Source of the DNA: Polyangiaceae bacterium
GTDB taxonomy: Bacteria > Myxococcota_A > Polyangia > Polyangiales > Polyangiaceae
Assembly: GCA_016715885.1 (NCBI GenBank)
Contig: JADJXL010000016.1
Location: 459,994-523,993 of the forward strand
Direction of reading: 5' to 3'
DNA: 64,000 nucleotides
Made by a program: the position numbers and the translations under genes. Below the pieces are notes generated by a model. It was not told the DNA's origin. It ran no database searches and was given only the letters and a program-made list of their open reading frames with translations. This document shows, piece by piece, positions 1 to 8,048 of the stretch (position 1 is its first letter; every line of letters starts with the position of its first letter).

Positions 1-894
1 GAGGCAATTACCCTGGCGAGAAACAAGGCCGATTATATTCTCGTCCTCGACGGCGACATGACCGCGTCGTATGGGAAAGGGTTCAAGCGCGCACTGTCCT
101 TGGATTCGTACCTCATACGCTTCACTGGCGATTTGGATTATCGGCAGCGTTTGATTCTTAGCGGGCGGCGAACGTACAGGTACGTCGGCGCCGTGCACGA
201 GTACGTGGAAACAGCCGCTGACGAGCGATTCGAGCTCCTCGACACATTGACCGTTACGCATCATGGCGATTGCGGTGTGTCGAGTGGCAAACCGCAACGA
301 TACCTCGAGATGCTGATGGCGTCGTTTGCAAAGGATTCGAAAAATTCTCGAACGGTTTTTTATCTTGCACAAACGCTGCGGGATCTGGGTCGTGTCGATG
401 AAGCGCTCGAGTATTACGAGAAACGGGTGAGCATGGGGGGCGGTTGGGAGGAAGAAATATTCTATTCACTTTATCAGATCGCCGTGCTCGTGGACCGGCA
501 CAACGACTGGGGCACCGGATTTCAAGCCTACGTGCGGGCGTGGGAATATCGGCCATCGCGTCTCGAACCGGTGTATCATATTGTGCATCGACTTCGACGC
601 CGGAGGGAGTTTCACACGGCCATCGTGTTTGCGCATCCGGCGCTCAGCCAACCGTATCCGTCCAATGACGTGCTGTTCGTCCATCGATGGATGTATACGT
701 ACGGTATGCCGCTCGAGTATGCGTATTGTTGTGTTGAACTGGGTCTTTATGAGCAGGCCATTACGGCATGCGATATCGTACGCGCGAGGAGCGACGTACC
801 GGAGCGAGCATTGGCTGAAGCGAACAGGCTTCGCGCAAGGGCGATGGCGGAGGATTCGGGTTCCCGCGCGAAGCCGCGTCAGAATTGGACGTGA
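1..894 (+). CDS. Family 2 glycosyltransferase with TPR region (5' partial)
   Basis: The reading frame is open from the first base of the window, so the gene begins upstream; 297 residues are visible. The first residues read ARNKADYILVLDGDM, which matches the DxD metal/nucleotide-sugar site of GT2 enzymes, so the ATG at 58 is an internal methionine and not the start. The HEYVE stretch near residue 68 and the following region match the short catalytic domain of TPR-type GT2 proteins; the remainder (about residues 110-280) is TPR-like, with YLAQTLRDLGRVDEALEYYEKR as a clear repeat. Role: transfer of a sugar to an unknown acceptor in the cytoplasm. It overlaps the convergent next gene by 16 bp. 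Family call is firm, substrate unknown. Confidence 0.8.
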   Translation, partial: EAITLARNKADYILVLDGDMTASYGKGFKRALSLDSYLIRFTGDLDYRQRLILSGRRTYRYVGAVHEYVETAADERFELLDTLTVTHHGDCGVSSGKPQRYLEMLMASFAKDSKNSRTVFYLAQTLRDLGRVDEALEYYEKRVSMGGGWEEEIFYSLYQIAVLVDRHNDWGTGFQAYVRAWEYRPSRLEPVYHIVHRLRRRREFHTAIVFAHPALSQPYPSNDVLFVHRWMYTYGMPLEYAYCCVELGLYEQAITACDIVRARSDVPERALAEANRLRARAMAEDSGSRAKPRQNWT

Positions 895-1880
895 ACGAGT
901 GCTGAAAGATGCCCCGGCGCTACCGATGGCAAAACGATGACGCCCGTTGATGCAGGTTTTTGAGGTGCCGGCCTCGACAAGTACCAAAAAACTCCAGCAG
1001 CAGCAAGGCTCACGCCACCTCCGATGAGTGTGGCCGTTGATGTCGACGACAACGTGCCGACTTCTTGACTCAGTGCAATTGCGTCGTCGTCGCATTTGTT
1101 CGTCTTGGTGTCAATGCACTGATTTTTCACGATGTCAGGATCCCATTTCGCCATGGCACTTGCACCCGTAATGGATCCAATGACAACGCCCGCTAGCCCG
1201 ACCACGCCCAGCCCAATTGCTGTACCGCGAAGGCCCCAGTTTGGGGCTTGTGGCTGGATCACCTTATCTGACGGCAATGAAGGCGTTTGGTCCGACTTGG
1301 GTAGATCTTCGAGTACGGGAATCGTGACGACGATAACTGCACGCTCAGCAACCGATTCCGATGTTTCCCACGTTTTCTTGCCGACTGCCGAGGCTTTGAT
1401 CGTGTGGGCTCCTGGATCGACCGGAACTTCCTTACCCAAGTACATCTCTTCGACGGTTTCGCCATCGCGCTCGATCTTGAGCCCGCTAGCGGCACTGCCG
1501 GGTGGCAGGACGATTTTGATTCGAGGAAGCCGCGGTCGGAGGTCGTTGGCGTGCTCTTGAGCGAAATTCGCGAGTTTTTCGTCACCTTGGTCCTGATAGG
1601 CCGCGGCGACGGCTTCGAACAGCTTCCACGCGCTCGCAATGCGCCCAAGGTGCTCATAACAGACGGCGAGATTGCCCTTGGTGGAGGGCAAGGGATCGAG
1701 ATGATCGCTGTCGGCGAGCAGGGGGCAAGCCTTGGCATAGTCTTTGGCACGCATGGCCTCCATGCCTTGCTCGAAGAAATCTTTGGCCATGGCCACGTCT
1801 GTTGGCGTCGCTTGCGCATACACGTCAGGCGCGGCGGTGACGAGTGTGCTGATGAGCACGAGCATGACGGTCTTGCGCAT
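879..1880 (-). CDS. Periplasmic/membrane TPR-PEGA-like protein, partner of kinase
   Basis: A 333-residue protein with an N-terminal signal peptide (MRKTVMLVLISTLVTAAPDV, cleavage near AQA), a TPR-like helical part (about 25-110, with KDFFEQGMEAMRAKDYAKA), a PEGA-like beta domain (about 120-195, LGKEVPVDPGAHTIKASA), a hydrophobic segment near 220-245 (GTAIGLGVVGLAGVVIGSI) and a second near 280-300. This architecture is common directly downstream of myxobacterial Ser/Thr kinases; here it follows the kinase on the same strand by 17 bp, so co-transcription is likely. It may act as a cell-envelope sensor or scaffold for the kinase. No enzymatic motif is visible. Confidence 0.7.
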   Translation of the reverse strand: MRKTVMLVLISTLVTAAPDVYAQATPTDVAMAKDFFEQGMEAMRAKDYAKACPLLADSDHLDPLPSTKGNLAVCYEHLGRIASAWKLFEAVAAAYQDQGDEKLANFAQEHANDLRPRLPRIKIVLPPGSAASGLKIERDGETVEEMYLGKEVPVDPGAHTIKASAVGKKTWETSESVAERAVIVVTIPVLEDLPKSDQTPSLPSDKVIQPQAPNWGLRGTAIGLGVVGLAGVVIGSITGASAMAKWDPDIVKNQCIDTKTNKCDDDAIALSQEVGTLSSTSTATLIGGGVSLAAAGVFWYLSRPAPQKPASTGVIVLPSVAPGHLSALVHVQF

Positions 1881-1897
1881 TGAACGTACGCTCCGAT

Positions 1898-3625
1898 CTA
1901 TGGTTTGCGAGGTCTACGACTGGCGTTCGCGAATGGGTTGTCGTCTGGGGGAGGCGTCGGCGGAGGCTTGTTTGCAGTTGTACTCGGTTGCGCTGGGGCT
2001 TTGATCGGTGAGGTGGTTAAAGGGCGTGCCGTGGACACGAGCGGTTTTGAACTGGCACTTGCTACTGGCGCTTGTAGCGGTGCTTCGACCAGGGGTGGAG
2101 GCGATGACGGCTCGAGCGGCGTGACGACGGGGTTGGCTGGCGGGACCGACGCTGTCACTGTGGGCATTGCGGTGCTATGCGACGTCGGTTGTGACGATTC
2201 GCCATTGCGCATGAACAGGAGCAATGCAATCCCTGCAAAAAAGAACAGGCCCCCCAAAGCAACGCTGATCGCGATGACATGAGATTTGTTCTGTGGAGGC
2301 GCAATGGGTGTGCTGTTCGGTGACCACGATCGACTCGTTTGGCCAGACAGACCAGATTCGCTTGTCGCTGCAAGGGCCCCCTTTGAGCCGATGACGTGCG
2401 TTCCTCCCATTGGCAAGGGCGCACCGTTCGAATGTGACCGGCTATCTGTCCAGGAAAGTGACATTGCTGGATTCGAGCCTGTTTGTGACAATGGGTACGG
2501 CGTTGGAGATCCGGGCTGTGAAGACAATGCAATGGTTCCACCTTCCGACGTTGGCGGTGTGGTTTGACCATGCACGCTGCCGCTGGCGGACAAGCGTTCA
2601 TTCGCTGAGTTACGCGTCGATGCAGAAGCGCCTGCGTGCACTGTGCCCGTGTTACTGCTGCCATCCGGTATGGAGGGTGAAGGCGGTCGCCATATTTGTG
2701 TCGCCACCTCGGCGGGCTGCATTTTCGATGTCGCCGCAACGTTTTGTGTGGAGTAAGGACGAAGCGCGTCTGCTAATTCGGCGGCGCTGCTCCACCGTTG
2801 ATTCGGATCCTTGTCGAGGCATTTCAGGATGATCGCTTCGAACCCGGGCGGAATCTGAGGATTCAACGACGATGGTCGAGGCGCAGCGTCCTTCAATACC
2901 ATTGCAAATAGCTCGGGCGGCGTGGGTGCGTGAAAGGGAGTTGTTCCCGTGACCATTCGGAACAGTACGACGCCGAGTGCCCAGATGTCGCTTCGAGCGT
3001 CCACGTGCCGACTGGAGCGCATTTGTTCTGGAGACATGTAAAGCGGCGACCCCATGATCATGGCAGTCGTCGTCATTTCTTGAATTTCCGGACCGAAAGC
3101 TGGAGACGGAGCCAATTTTGCGATACCGAAGTCGAGGATCTTGATACAGGGCACGCCACCCACACCCGATGCAAGGTACATATTGGCGGGTTTCAGATCG
3201 CGGTGAACGATACCGGCCTGATGTGCTTCGCCGACAGCTTCGAGCGCTTGGAGCATGTAATCGACCGCTTGTGGGACGGGAAGGACGCGCTGCACTTGAA
3301 GGACGTCCTTGAGATCCGTGCCCTCGAGGTATTCCATGACGATATACGGCGCGCCGGTTTCGAGCCGACCGACGTCGTAGACCGCGGCGACGTGTTTGCT
3401 TTTCAGCTTGGCGCACGCGCGCGCTTCGCGTAGAAAACGTTCGACGCCGTCATTGTCTCCGAGTGCGGTCGGGAGCATGAATTTGATGGCACGACGCTCG
3501 TGGAGATCGATGTGCATTGCGGCGACGACCATGCCCATTGCGCCCTGACCAAGAATGCGCTCGACGCGGTACTTTCCGGCAATGATGTTACCGACCTTGA
3601 GTTCGGGAGGCTGGGATTGGTTCAT
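1898..3625 (-). CDS. Eukaryote-like Ser/Thr protein kinase, membrane-anchored
   Basis: A 575-residue PknB-type kinase. The catalytic domain occupies about residues 17-290: glycine loop GQGAMGMVV, lysine in RRAIKF, catalytic HRDLKPANMYL, DFG in ILDFGIAKL and activation-segment MSPEQM. A Ser/Thr/Pro-rich low-complexity linker follows, then one membrane segment (VIAISVALGGLFFFAGIALLLFM, about 450-472) and a Pro/Ala-rich extracytoplasmic tail. All catalytic residues are present, so it should be active. The ATG at 3625 places the glycine loop at the usual distance from the N-terminus. It heads a two-gene unit with the PEGA-like protein downstream. Target proteins are unknown. Confidence 0.92.
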   Translation of the reverse strand: MNQSQPPELKVGNIIAGKYRVERILGQGAMGMVVAAMHIDLHERRAIKFMLPTALGDNDGVERFLREARACAKLKSKHVAAVYDVGRLETGAPYIVMEYLEGTDLKDVLQVQRVLPVPQAVDYMLQALEAVGEAHQAGIVHRDLKPANMYLASGVGGVPCIKILDFGIAKLAPSPAFGPEIQEMTTTAMIMGSPLYMSPEQMRSSRHVDARSDIWALGVVLFRMVTGTTPFHAPTPPELFAMVLKDAAPRPSSLNPQIPPGFEAIILKCLDKDPNQRWSSAAELADALRPYSTQNVAATSKMQPAEVATQIWRPPSPSIPDGSSNTGTVHAGASASTRNSANERLSASGSVHGQTTPPTSEGGTIALSSQPGSPTPYPLSQTGSNPAMSLSWTDSRSHSNGAPLPMGGTHVIGSKGALAATSESGLSGQTSRSWSPNSTPIAPPQNKSHVIAISVALGGLFFFAGIALLLFMRNGESSQPTSHSTAMPTVTASVPPANPVVTPLEPSSPPPLVEAPLQAPVASASSKPLVSTARPLTTSPIKAPAQPSTTANKPPPTPPPDDNPFANASRRPRKP

Positions 3626-3724
3626 GGCGGCTACAACACAACGAAATGTTAGGCTAGGTGTCCATCGATAGCGCAGGGATTATTTCGATTTTAATCAATG
3701 ATAACGAATTGAACGACGCATCGT
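3626..3724 (-). promoter_or_regulatory. AT-rich upstream region of the kinase gene
   Basis: This 99-bp gap is clearly richer in A and T than the neighbouring genes (read on the minus strand it contains TTGATTAAAATCGAAATAAT). It lies immediately upstream of the kinase start and downstream of the end of the SBBP gene, so it is the likely promoter region; no specific operator can be named. Confidence 0.35.
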
Positions 3725-5425
3725 TCATGGTTTCAATGTGAATTTCCCGACGAGCGCATCTTGGAAGGTGGCACTGGGCGCAGGCGCAAGGCACTGTGCG
3801 GTGTAGTCGAGGTCCACAGTGCCCTGATAGTTGAGGCCTGCGACAATTTCGTTTGTATTAATTGACGCTATGGCTACGCCACTCTGCGCGTCGGTATCAC
3901 CATAGTTGTTTCCGCATATGGTATTTCCTAAGGAATCATATGCAAGGACAAACGCATCCGTTCCTGTCGCGGAGAGAAGTTTCAGTCCAAATTGAACGGA
4001 TCCCGTCATCTCACCGGCAACGAAAACCTGACCATTGTCACCAATCGCAACGCTGGTGCCCGCCTGTTTCCCTGTGCTACTGAACCAGCGCGCCCACGTT
4101 GCAAGGCCCGTGGAATCGAGCTGAACGACAAACGCATCCTCGAAGACGCCCGGCGCCGTCGCCGACATTCCCCCACCAAAGTCCAGCGTGCCGAAGAAAC
4201 GGCCGGTCACGGCAATTTTGCCGTCCGGCGCAACTGCAATGCTCGTTCCTTCTTGATCGGCGGTGTCGCCGAATCGAATCCCCCAAATAGGTTCGCCCAT
4301 TGAATCTAGTTTGCCAACGATGACATCCATGCCGGATTGGCCGCAGTCCAGGGTTGGCATCATTGAATTCACCGGGAATACGCCGGCACAGCGTCCAGTG
4401 AAATAGATTGCATCATTGTTCTTGTCGATATCAACAGCCGCAGCACGTTGATCCTTAGGATCGCCGAATGACCGGTTCCATACGCACGAACCATCCGTGC
4501 CGCGAAATTTGACCACAAAGATATCATTGCTACCGGTGCTGGTCAGCAGGTTCGGCATCATCATGCCGTCTAGACAGCCAAAGTCGATGGAGTTGGTAAA
4601 ATAGCCGGTCACGACAACGTCGCCAGTTGAATCAACTGCAATCCCGCCAACAACTTGCTTAAACTCGTCTCCAAAGCCCTTGCTCCATCCGTGTGTCCCG
4701 TCGGCATTGTATTTGGCGACGAATATGTTCGATGTCGTCAACGTCGGGTTTTCCAGTATCGTGCCGCCAGGAAACGCAATTTTGCCGTCATAATTCCCGG
4801 CAATGAATACCGCGTCATTTGGGCCAAAGGCTACAGATCGTGCCTCTTGAGTTGGATTTGGGTCTCCGGCCACGATCGTCCAGAGCGGTATACCAGAAGG
4901 ATCGACTTTCACGACGAACACGTCCATTCCACCGAGTGTATTTAGCGGACATGATCCGGTCATCAATGCGGGGCAATTATCGGCGAAATTCGACGAACTA
5001 TTGATGCTACCAACGAAGACAACGTTTCCTTTACTATCAACTGCGATATCATTCACAACTTCATCGCCCATGCCATTGAGCGATTGAAGCCACGTAGGCT
5101 CGAGACAATCGAAACACGGTGGTACACCACTACTCGAGCTACTCGACGAGCTCGAGCTGGTCGTTGATGTTCCACCGCCCCCCACACCGCCTACGCCGCC
5201 GCCCCCCGTGCCCGTACCGCCGGCTCCTGAACCCATGCCACTCGAGGACGATGATTCTCCACCACCGCTGCTGCTCGCATTCGTAGACCCGCCGCCTGCG
5301 CCCACATCAAGGCCATCATCCGTCAGCTCAACCCACCCGATCAGCTTGCCGCAGCCAAGGAGCGTCACCGCGACGGACCCCAGCAGCCCACCTATGATCA
5401 CTGCTGTACCAGGACGAACACGCAT
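3725..5425 (-). CDS. SBBP-repeat beta-propeller lipoprotein
   Basis: Starting at ATG 5425 (MRVRPGTAVIIGGLLG) the protein is 566 residues with a lipoprotein signal ending in TLLGC. An in-frame ATG lies 27 bp further upstream at 5452. After the Cys comes a Gly/Ser-rich linker (about 30-100) with long serine runs, then at least seven SBBP-type repeats of the form 'GNVVFVGSINSSSNFADN', 'VFIAGNYDGKIAFPGG', 'IAVTGRFFGTLDFGGG', expected to fold as a beta-propeller on the cell surface. Such proteins are abundant in myxobacteria and have no proven function. Monocistronic by appearance, with a divergent start toward the DUF2169 gene. Confidence 0.8.
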   Translation of the reverse strand: MRVRPGTAVIIGGLLGSVAVTLLGCGKLIGWVELTDDGLDVGAGGGSTNASSSGGGESSSSSGMGSGAGGTGTGGGGVGGVGGGGTSTTSSSSSSSSSSGVPPCFDCLEPTWLQSLNGMGDEVVNDIAVDSKGNVVFVGSINSSSNFADNCPALMTGSCPLNTLGGMDVFVVKVDPSGIPLWTIVAGDPNPTQEARSVAFGPNDAVFIAGNYDGKIAFPGGTILENPTLTTSNIFVAKYNADGTHGWSKGFGDEFKQVVGGIAVDSTGDVVVTGYFTNSIDFGCLDGMMMPNLLTSTGSNDIFVVKFRGTDGSCVWNRSFGDPKDQRAAAVDIDKNNDAIYFTGRCAGVFPVNSMMPTLDCGQSGMDVIVGKLDSMGEPIWGIRFGDTADQEGTSIAVAPDGKIAVTGRFFGTLDFGGGMSATAPGVFEDAFVVQLDSTGLATWARWFSSTGKQAGTSVAIGDNGQVFVAGEMTGSVQFGLKLLSATGTDAFVLAYDSLGNTICGNNYGDTDAQSGVAIASINTNEIVAGLNYQGTVDLDYTAQCLAPAPSATFQDALVGKFTLKP

Positions 5426-5565
5426 TTCGATGGCCTCCGGCCGCCCATCCAAGAGCAGGAGCCGCAGCCTACTACATCACATCATGGAGTGAAAGGCCAA
5501 CTTTCTTCGGACCCTGGCGAACGAATCGTTTCCACCCGACCAGCGTTCTGGTACAAGTTTTCCTC

Positions 5566-8040
5566 GTGGAAATCCTCACCTACGGGCCCATCCAAACCGC
5601 GTCACTTCTGTGGATGCCACGCGCGGGACTGCATGTGCTCACCATCGTCGCCAAGGCCACCTACCAGCTCGTTCCCGGGGTCTCACCGCTTGCGGAGCGG
5701 CAAGAACCTCCCAACGAGTACGACAACCACTGGAACGACGACGATACACGGAGCCTCTACGCACCGTCGGACATGGTGCCATTCAAACCGCGCGCCGACG
5801 TGCTGCTGGTTGGGTACGCGTTCGCGCCGCGCCAGACCCCCATGCGATCACTGATAACGCGGCTCCACGTTGGGGGGATCGACAAGCGTATCGAGGTTTG
5901 GACGGACCGTACGATCACGCCCGACGGGACGGTGCATGAAGGGGCACCGTTTGTCAAGGTACCATTGCGGTATGAGCGTGCGGCTGCCGGCCTCGACAAC
6001 CCCGTCGGCATTCGCGTGGAACCACGGCGCGACAAGGGAGGCACCGTCTCGTTGCCCAACCTTCAACCCGCGGACCTGAGTGATACTGCCGTCAGTGGGC
6101 GTATTCCACCCATTGGTTACGGCCCCATTGCTCCCTCGTGGCATGCGCGTGCGAGCCGTTTACCATCCCACGCACCATCACTGCCGAGCGACTGGAATCG
6201 GCGTTCCATGCCCGAGGGAATCGATCCACGTTTTTTTAATTCCGCACCTTTCGACCAACAAGTCGATCGACTCCATCCGCACGAAAGAATCATTCTCGAA
6301 AACTTACACGGTCAGCATGCGCAACTCGCGACATCACTCGCCGGCGTGATGCCACGAGTCAGCGTCGAGCGTTCCAGCACGGCCGAGGAATTGTCGATGA
6401 CGGCGGACACTTTGTGGATTGATACGGATAGGGGCATCGCAACGTTGACGTGGCGGGGTCAGATCCGTCTCGACAACCCCGACATGCCGGGGCGGGTAAC
6501 CATCACGACGGTACAAGCTCTGGCGCAAGCAGCGCAGCCAACGGCAACGGGTTACGTCGAAGGCACGTACGTTCTCGATTCGGAAAGCGGCGAAACGCCC
6601 GCAGTCATGGGGCATGTCGGACGAGCAACCAGTGGCGGTTCCGCGACATCGATTGCGGACGACAGATCGGTTGAAATGACGATGCTACCCATGGATCGTT
6701 CAACAAGAACGATGCCGTTTCTGGCTGCACCACCCGAAGAAGTTCCGGCGCTCGATGCGTGGCTGCCGCCAATGGGACCTGTGGATCTCGAACGAGATGA
6801 CGCGGGCGGAACGATGTTCGCGCCCCTGGGGCTACCTCGTGCGGCACCGCTGCCGTTTGGCCAAGAAAACCCCCCCGTGGTTCGTCCCGTAGAACCGATT
6901 GTCGCAGCACAACCGGTCGTTCCACCGGCCGCTATCGCCGCGGCACCCGCGGTCACGGTGGGGCAAGCAGCGGTTCTTGCTGCAGCGGCGTCTTCCCCTG
7001 GCCCCGTAGGGATCGCCGACGCACCAGCACCTCCGCTCGTGGCAAGCGTCGCGATGTTCGATCCAGCAGACAGCGCACCGAGCGCACCGCCACAACTGGG
7101 GTCGGTCGCCGCATTGAGTAATAGTGGCGCCGTGCCGGGAATGGCTCCGTCGAGCGCGACTGCAGCATCGAATGCCGCAGCGGACCCCTGGTTTGGCGGA
7201 GTGGTTACCGATTCTCCGATATCGCCGCTTCGCGGGCGAACGCCCGTGGAGGTCTTGTGGTTCGATCCGGCATTCGTAGTGGCGATCCGCAAGGATGCAA
7301 CCATGCGCACGATTCTGCAGGAGCGCGACAAGCTCAATGGCATCAAGAAAACCGATAAGAAGCAACCGCCTGCGCCGCCTTCGCCGGGACAGCCGGATCC
7401 CAAGGATCGTGAGGACATCAATGCCATCCTGACGCTTGGCGACGCGTCGGGCATTGAAGTGTTGAACATGGCACTCGCCGAAGCGGTCGACGAACGAGGG
7501 ATCTTTCAACCGCCCTTGCTTCTTCTTCGAGGCGAACTGTCGTTTCCTTTTGACGAAGTCGAGACGCTCAAAGCGACCGTTGCCGCCGTCACACCGCTCG
7601 CGGCCGGCGACAAGAAACTCAAGGAAACGATCGACGCTGTCACCGAGCTCATGCGGACGCCGTGGTTGCAGGCGGCCGGCAGTGTGACCGAACGGCTTAC
7701 GAATCAAGTCAAGGAAGCGTTCGGCACCGGCAATCGACTGCTTCCTGCCGGGTATCTCGAGACCCATACCGAGCGCATTCTGCTTGAACAGCGGCATTAC
7801 CAAAAGCGTGTGCTCTTGGGCCAACCCTGGATTCGCGCGCTTCTCGGCTCGCAGAACGTATCTACGCGAGCCCCCACCTACATTCCCTACTCGTTGGCGC
7901 GCGAACTGCCGATGTATCAGCGGTTCAACGTTCGGATGATTGCCGAAGTGAGAGCGCAGTTGGATCAATACGAAACGCATCCGAGCGCCTTACGCGTAGT
8001 CGCGCTCGGCCGTATCCTCGGCGGTACGCCACGCCGGTGA
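5566..8040 (+). CDS. DUF2169-family type VI secretion accessory protein
   Basis: An 824-residue protein starting at GTG 5566 (MEILTYGPIQTASLLWMPR). The N-terminal third matches the DUF2169 family, which occurs with VgrG and T6SS effectors and is thought to act as an adaptor or chaperone for effector loading. The middle (about 390-560) is a long Ala/Pro-rich linker, followed by a second conserved helical domain (about 570-810) around EVLWFDPAFVVAIRKD. It is convergent with the S74/collagen-like gene (8 bp apart) and lies in a locus containing VgrG, which supports the T6SS assignment. No core T6SS genes are in the window. Exact role inferred. Confidence 0.75.
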   Translation: MEILTYGPIQTASLLWMPRAGLHVLTIVAKATYQLVPGVSPLAERQEPPNEYDNHWNDDDTRSLYAPSDMVPFKPRADVLLVGYAFAPRQTPMRSLITRLHVGGIDKRIEVWTDRTITPDGTVHEGAPFVKVPLRYERAAAGLDNPVGIRVEPRRDKGGTVSLPNLQPADLSDTAVSGRIPPIGYGPIAPSWHARASRLPSHAPSLPSDWNRRSMPEGIDPRFFNSAPFDQQVDRLHPHERIILENLHGQHAQLATSLAGVMPRVSVERSSTAEELSMTADTLWIDTDRGIATLTWRGQIRLDNPDMPGRVTITTVQALAQAAQPTATGYVEGTYVLDSESGETPAVMGHVGRATSGGSATSIADDRSVEMTMLPMDRSTRTMPFLAAPPEEVPALDAWLPPMGPVDLERDDAGGTMFAPLGLPRAAPLPFGQENPPVVRPVEPIVAAQPVVPPAAIAAAPAVTVGQAAVLAAAASSPGPVGIADAPAPPLVASVAMFDPADSAPSAPPQLGSVAALSNSGAVPGMAPSSATAASNAAADPWFGGVVTDSPISPLRGRTPVEVLWFDPAFVVAIRKDATMRTILQERDKLNGIKKTDKKQPPAPPSPGQPDPKDREDINAILTLGDASGIEVLNMALAEAVDERGIFQPPLLLLRGELSFPFDEVETLKATVAAVTPLAAGDKKLKETIDAVTELMRTPWLQAAGSVTERLTNQVKEAFGTGNRLLPAGYLETHTERILLEQRHYQKRVLLGQPWIRALLGSQNVSTRAPTYIPYSLARELPMYQRFNVRMIAEVRAQLDQYETHPSALRVVALGRILGGTPRR

Positions 8041-8048
8041 CGGAAGAC

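Noticed and set aside
6552..7980. Minus-strand frames of 305 and 382 residues inside the DUF2169 gene
   Set aside because: They mirror its Ala/Pro-rich linker and have no start context or motifs.
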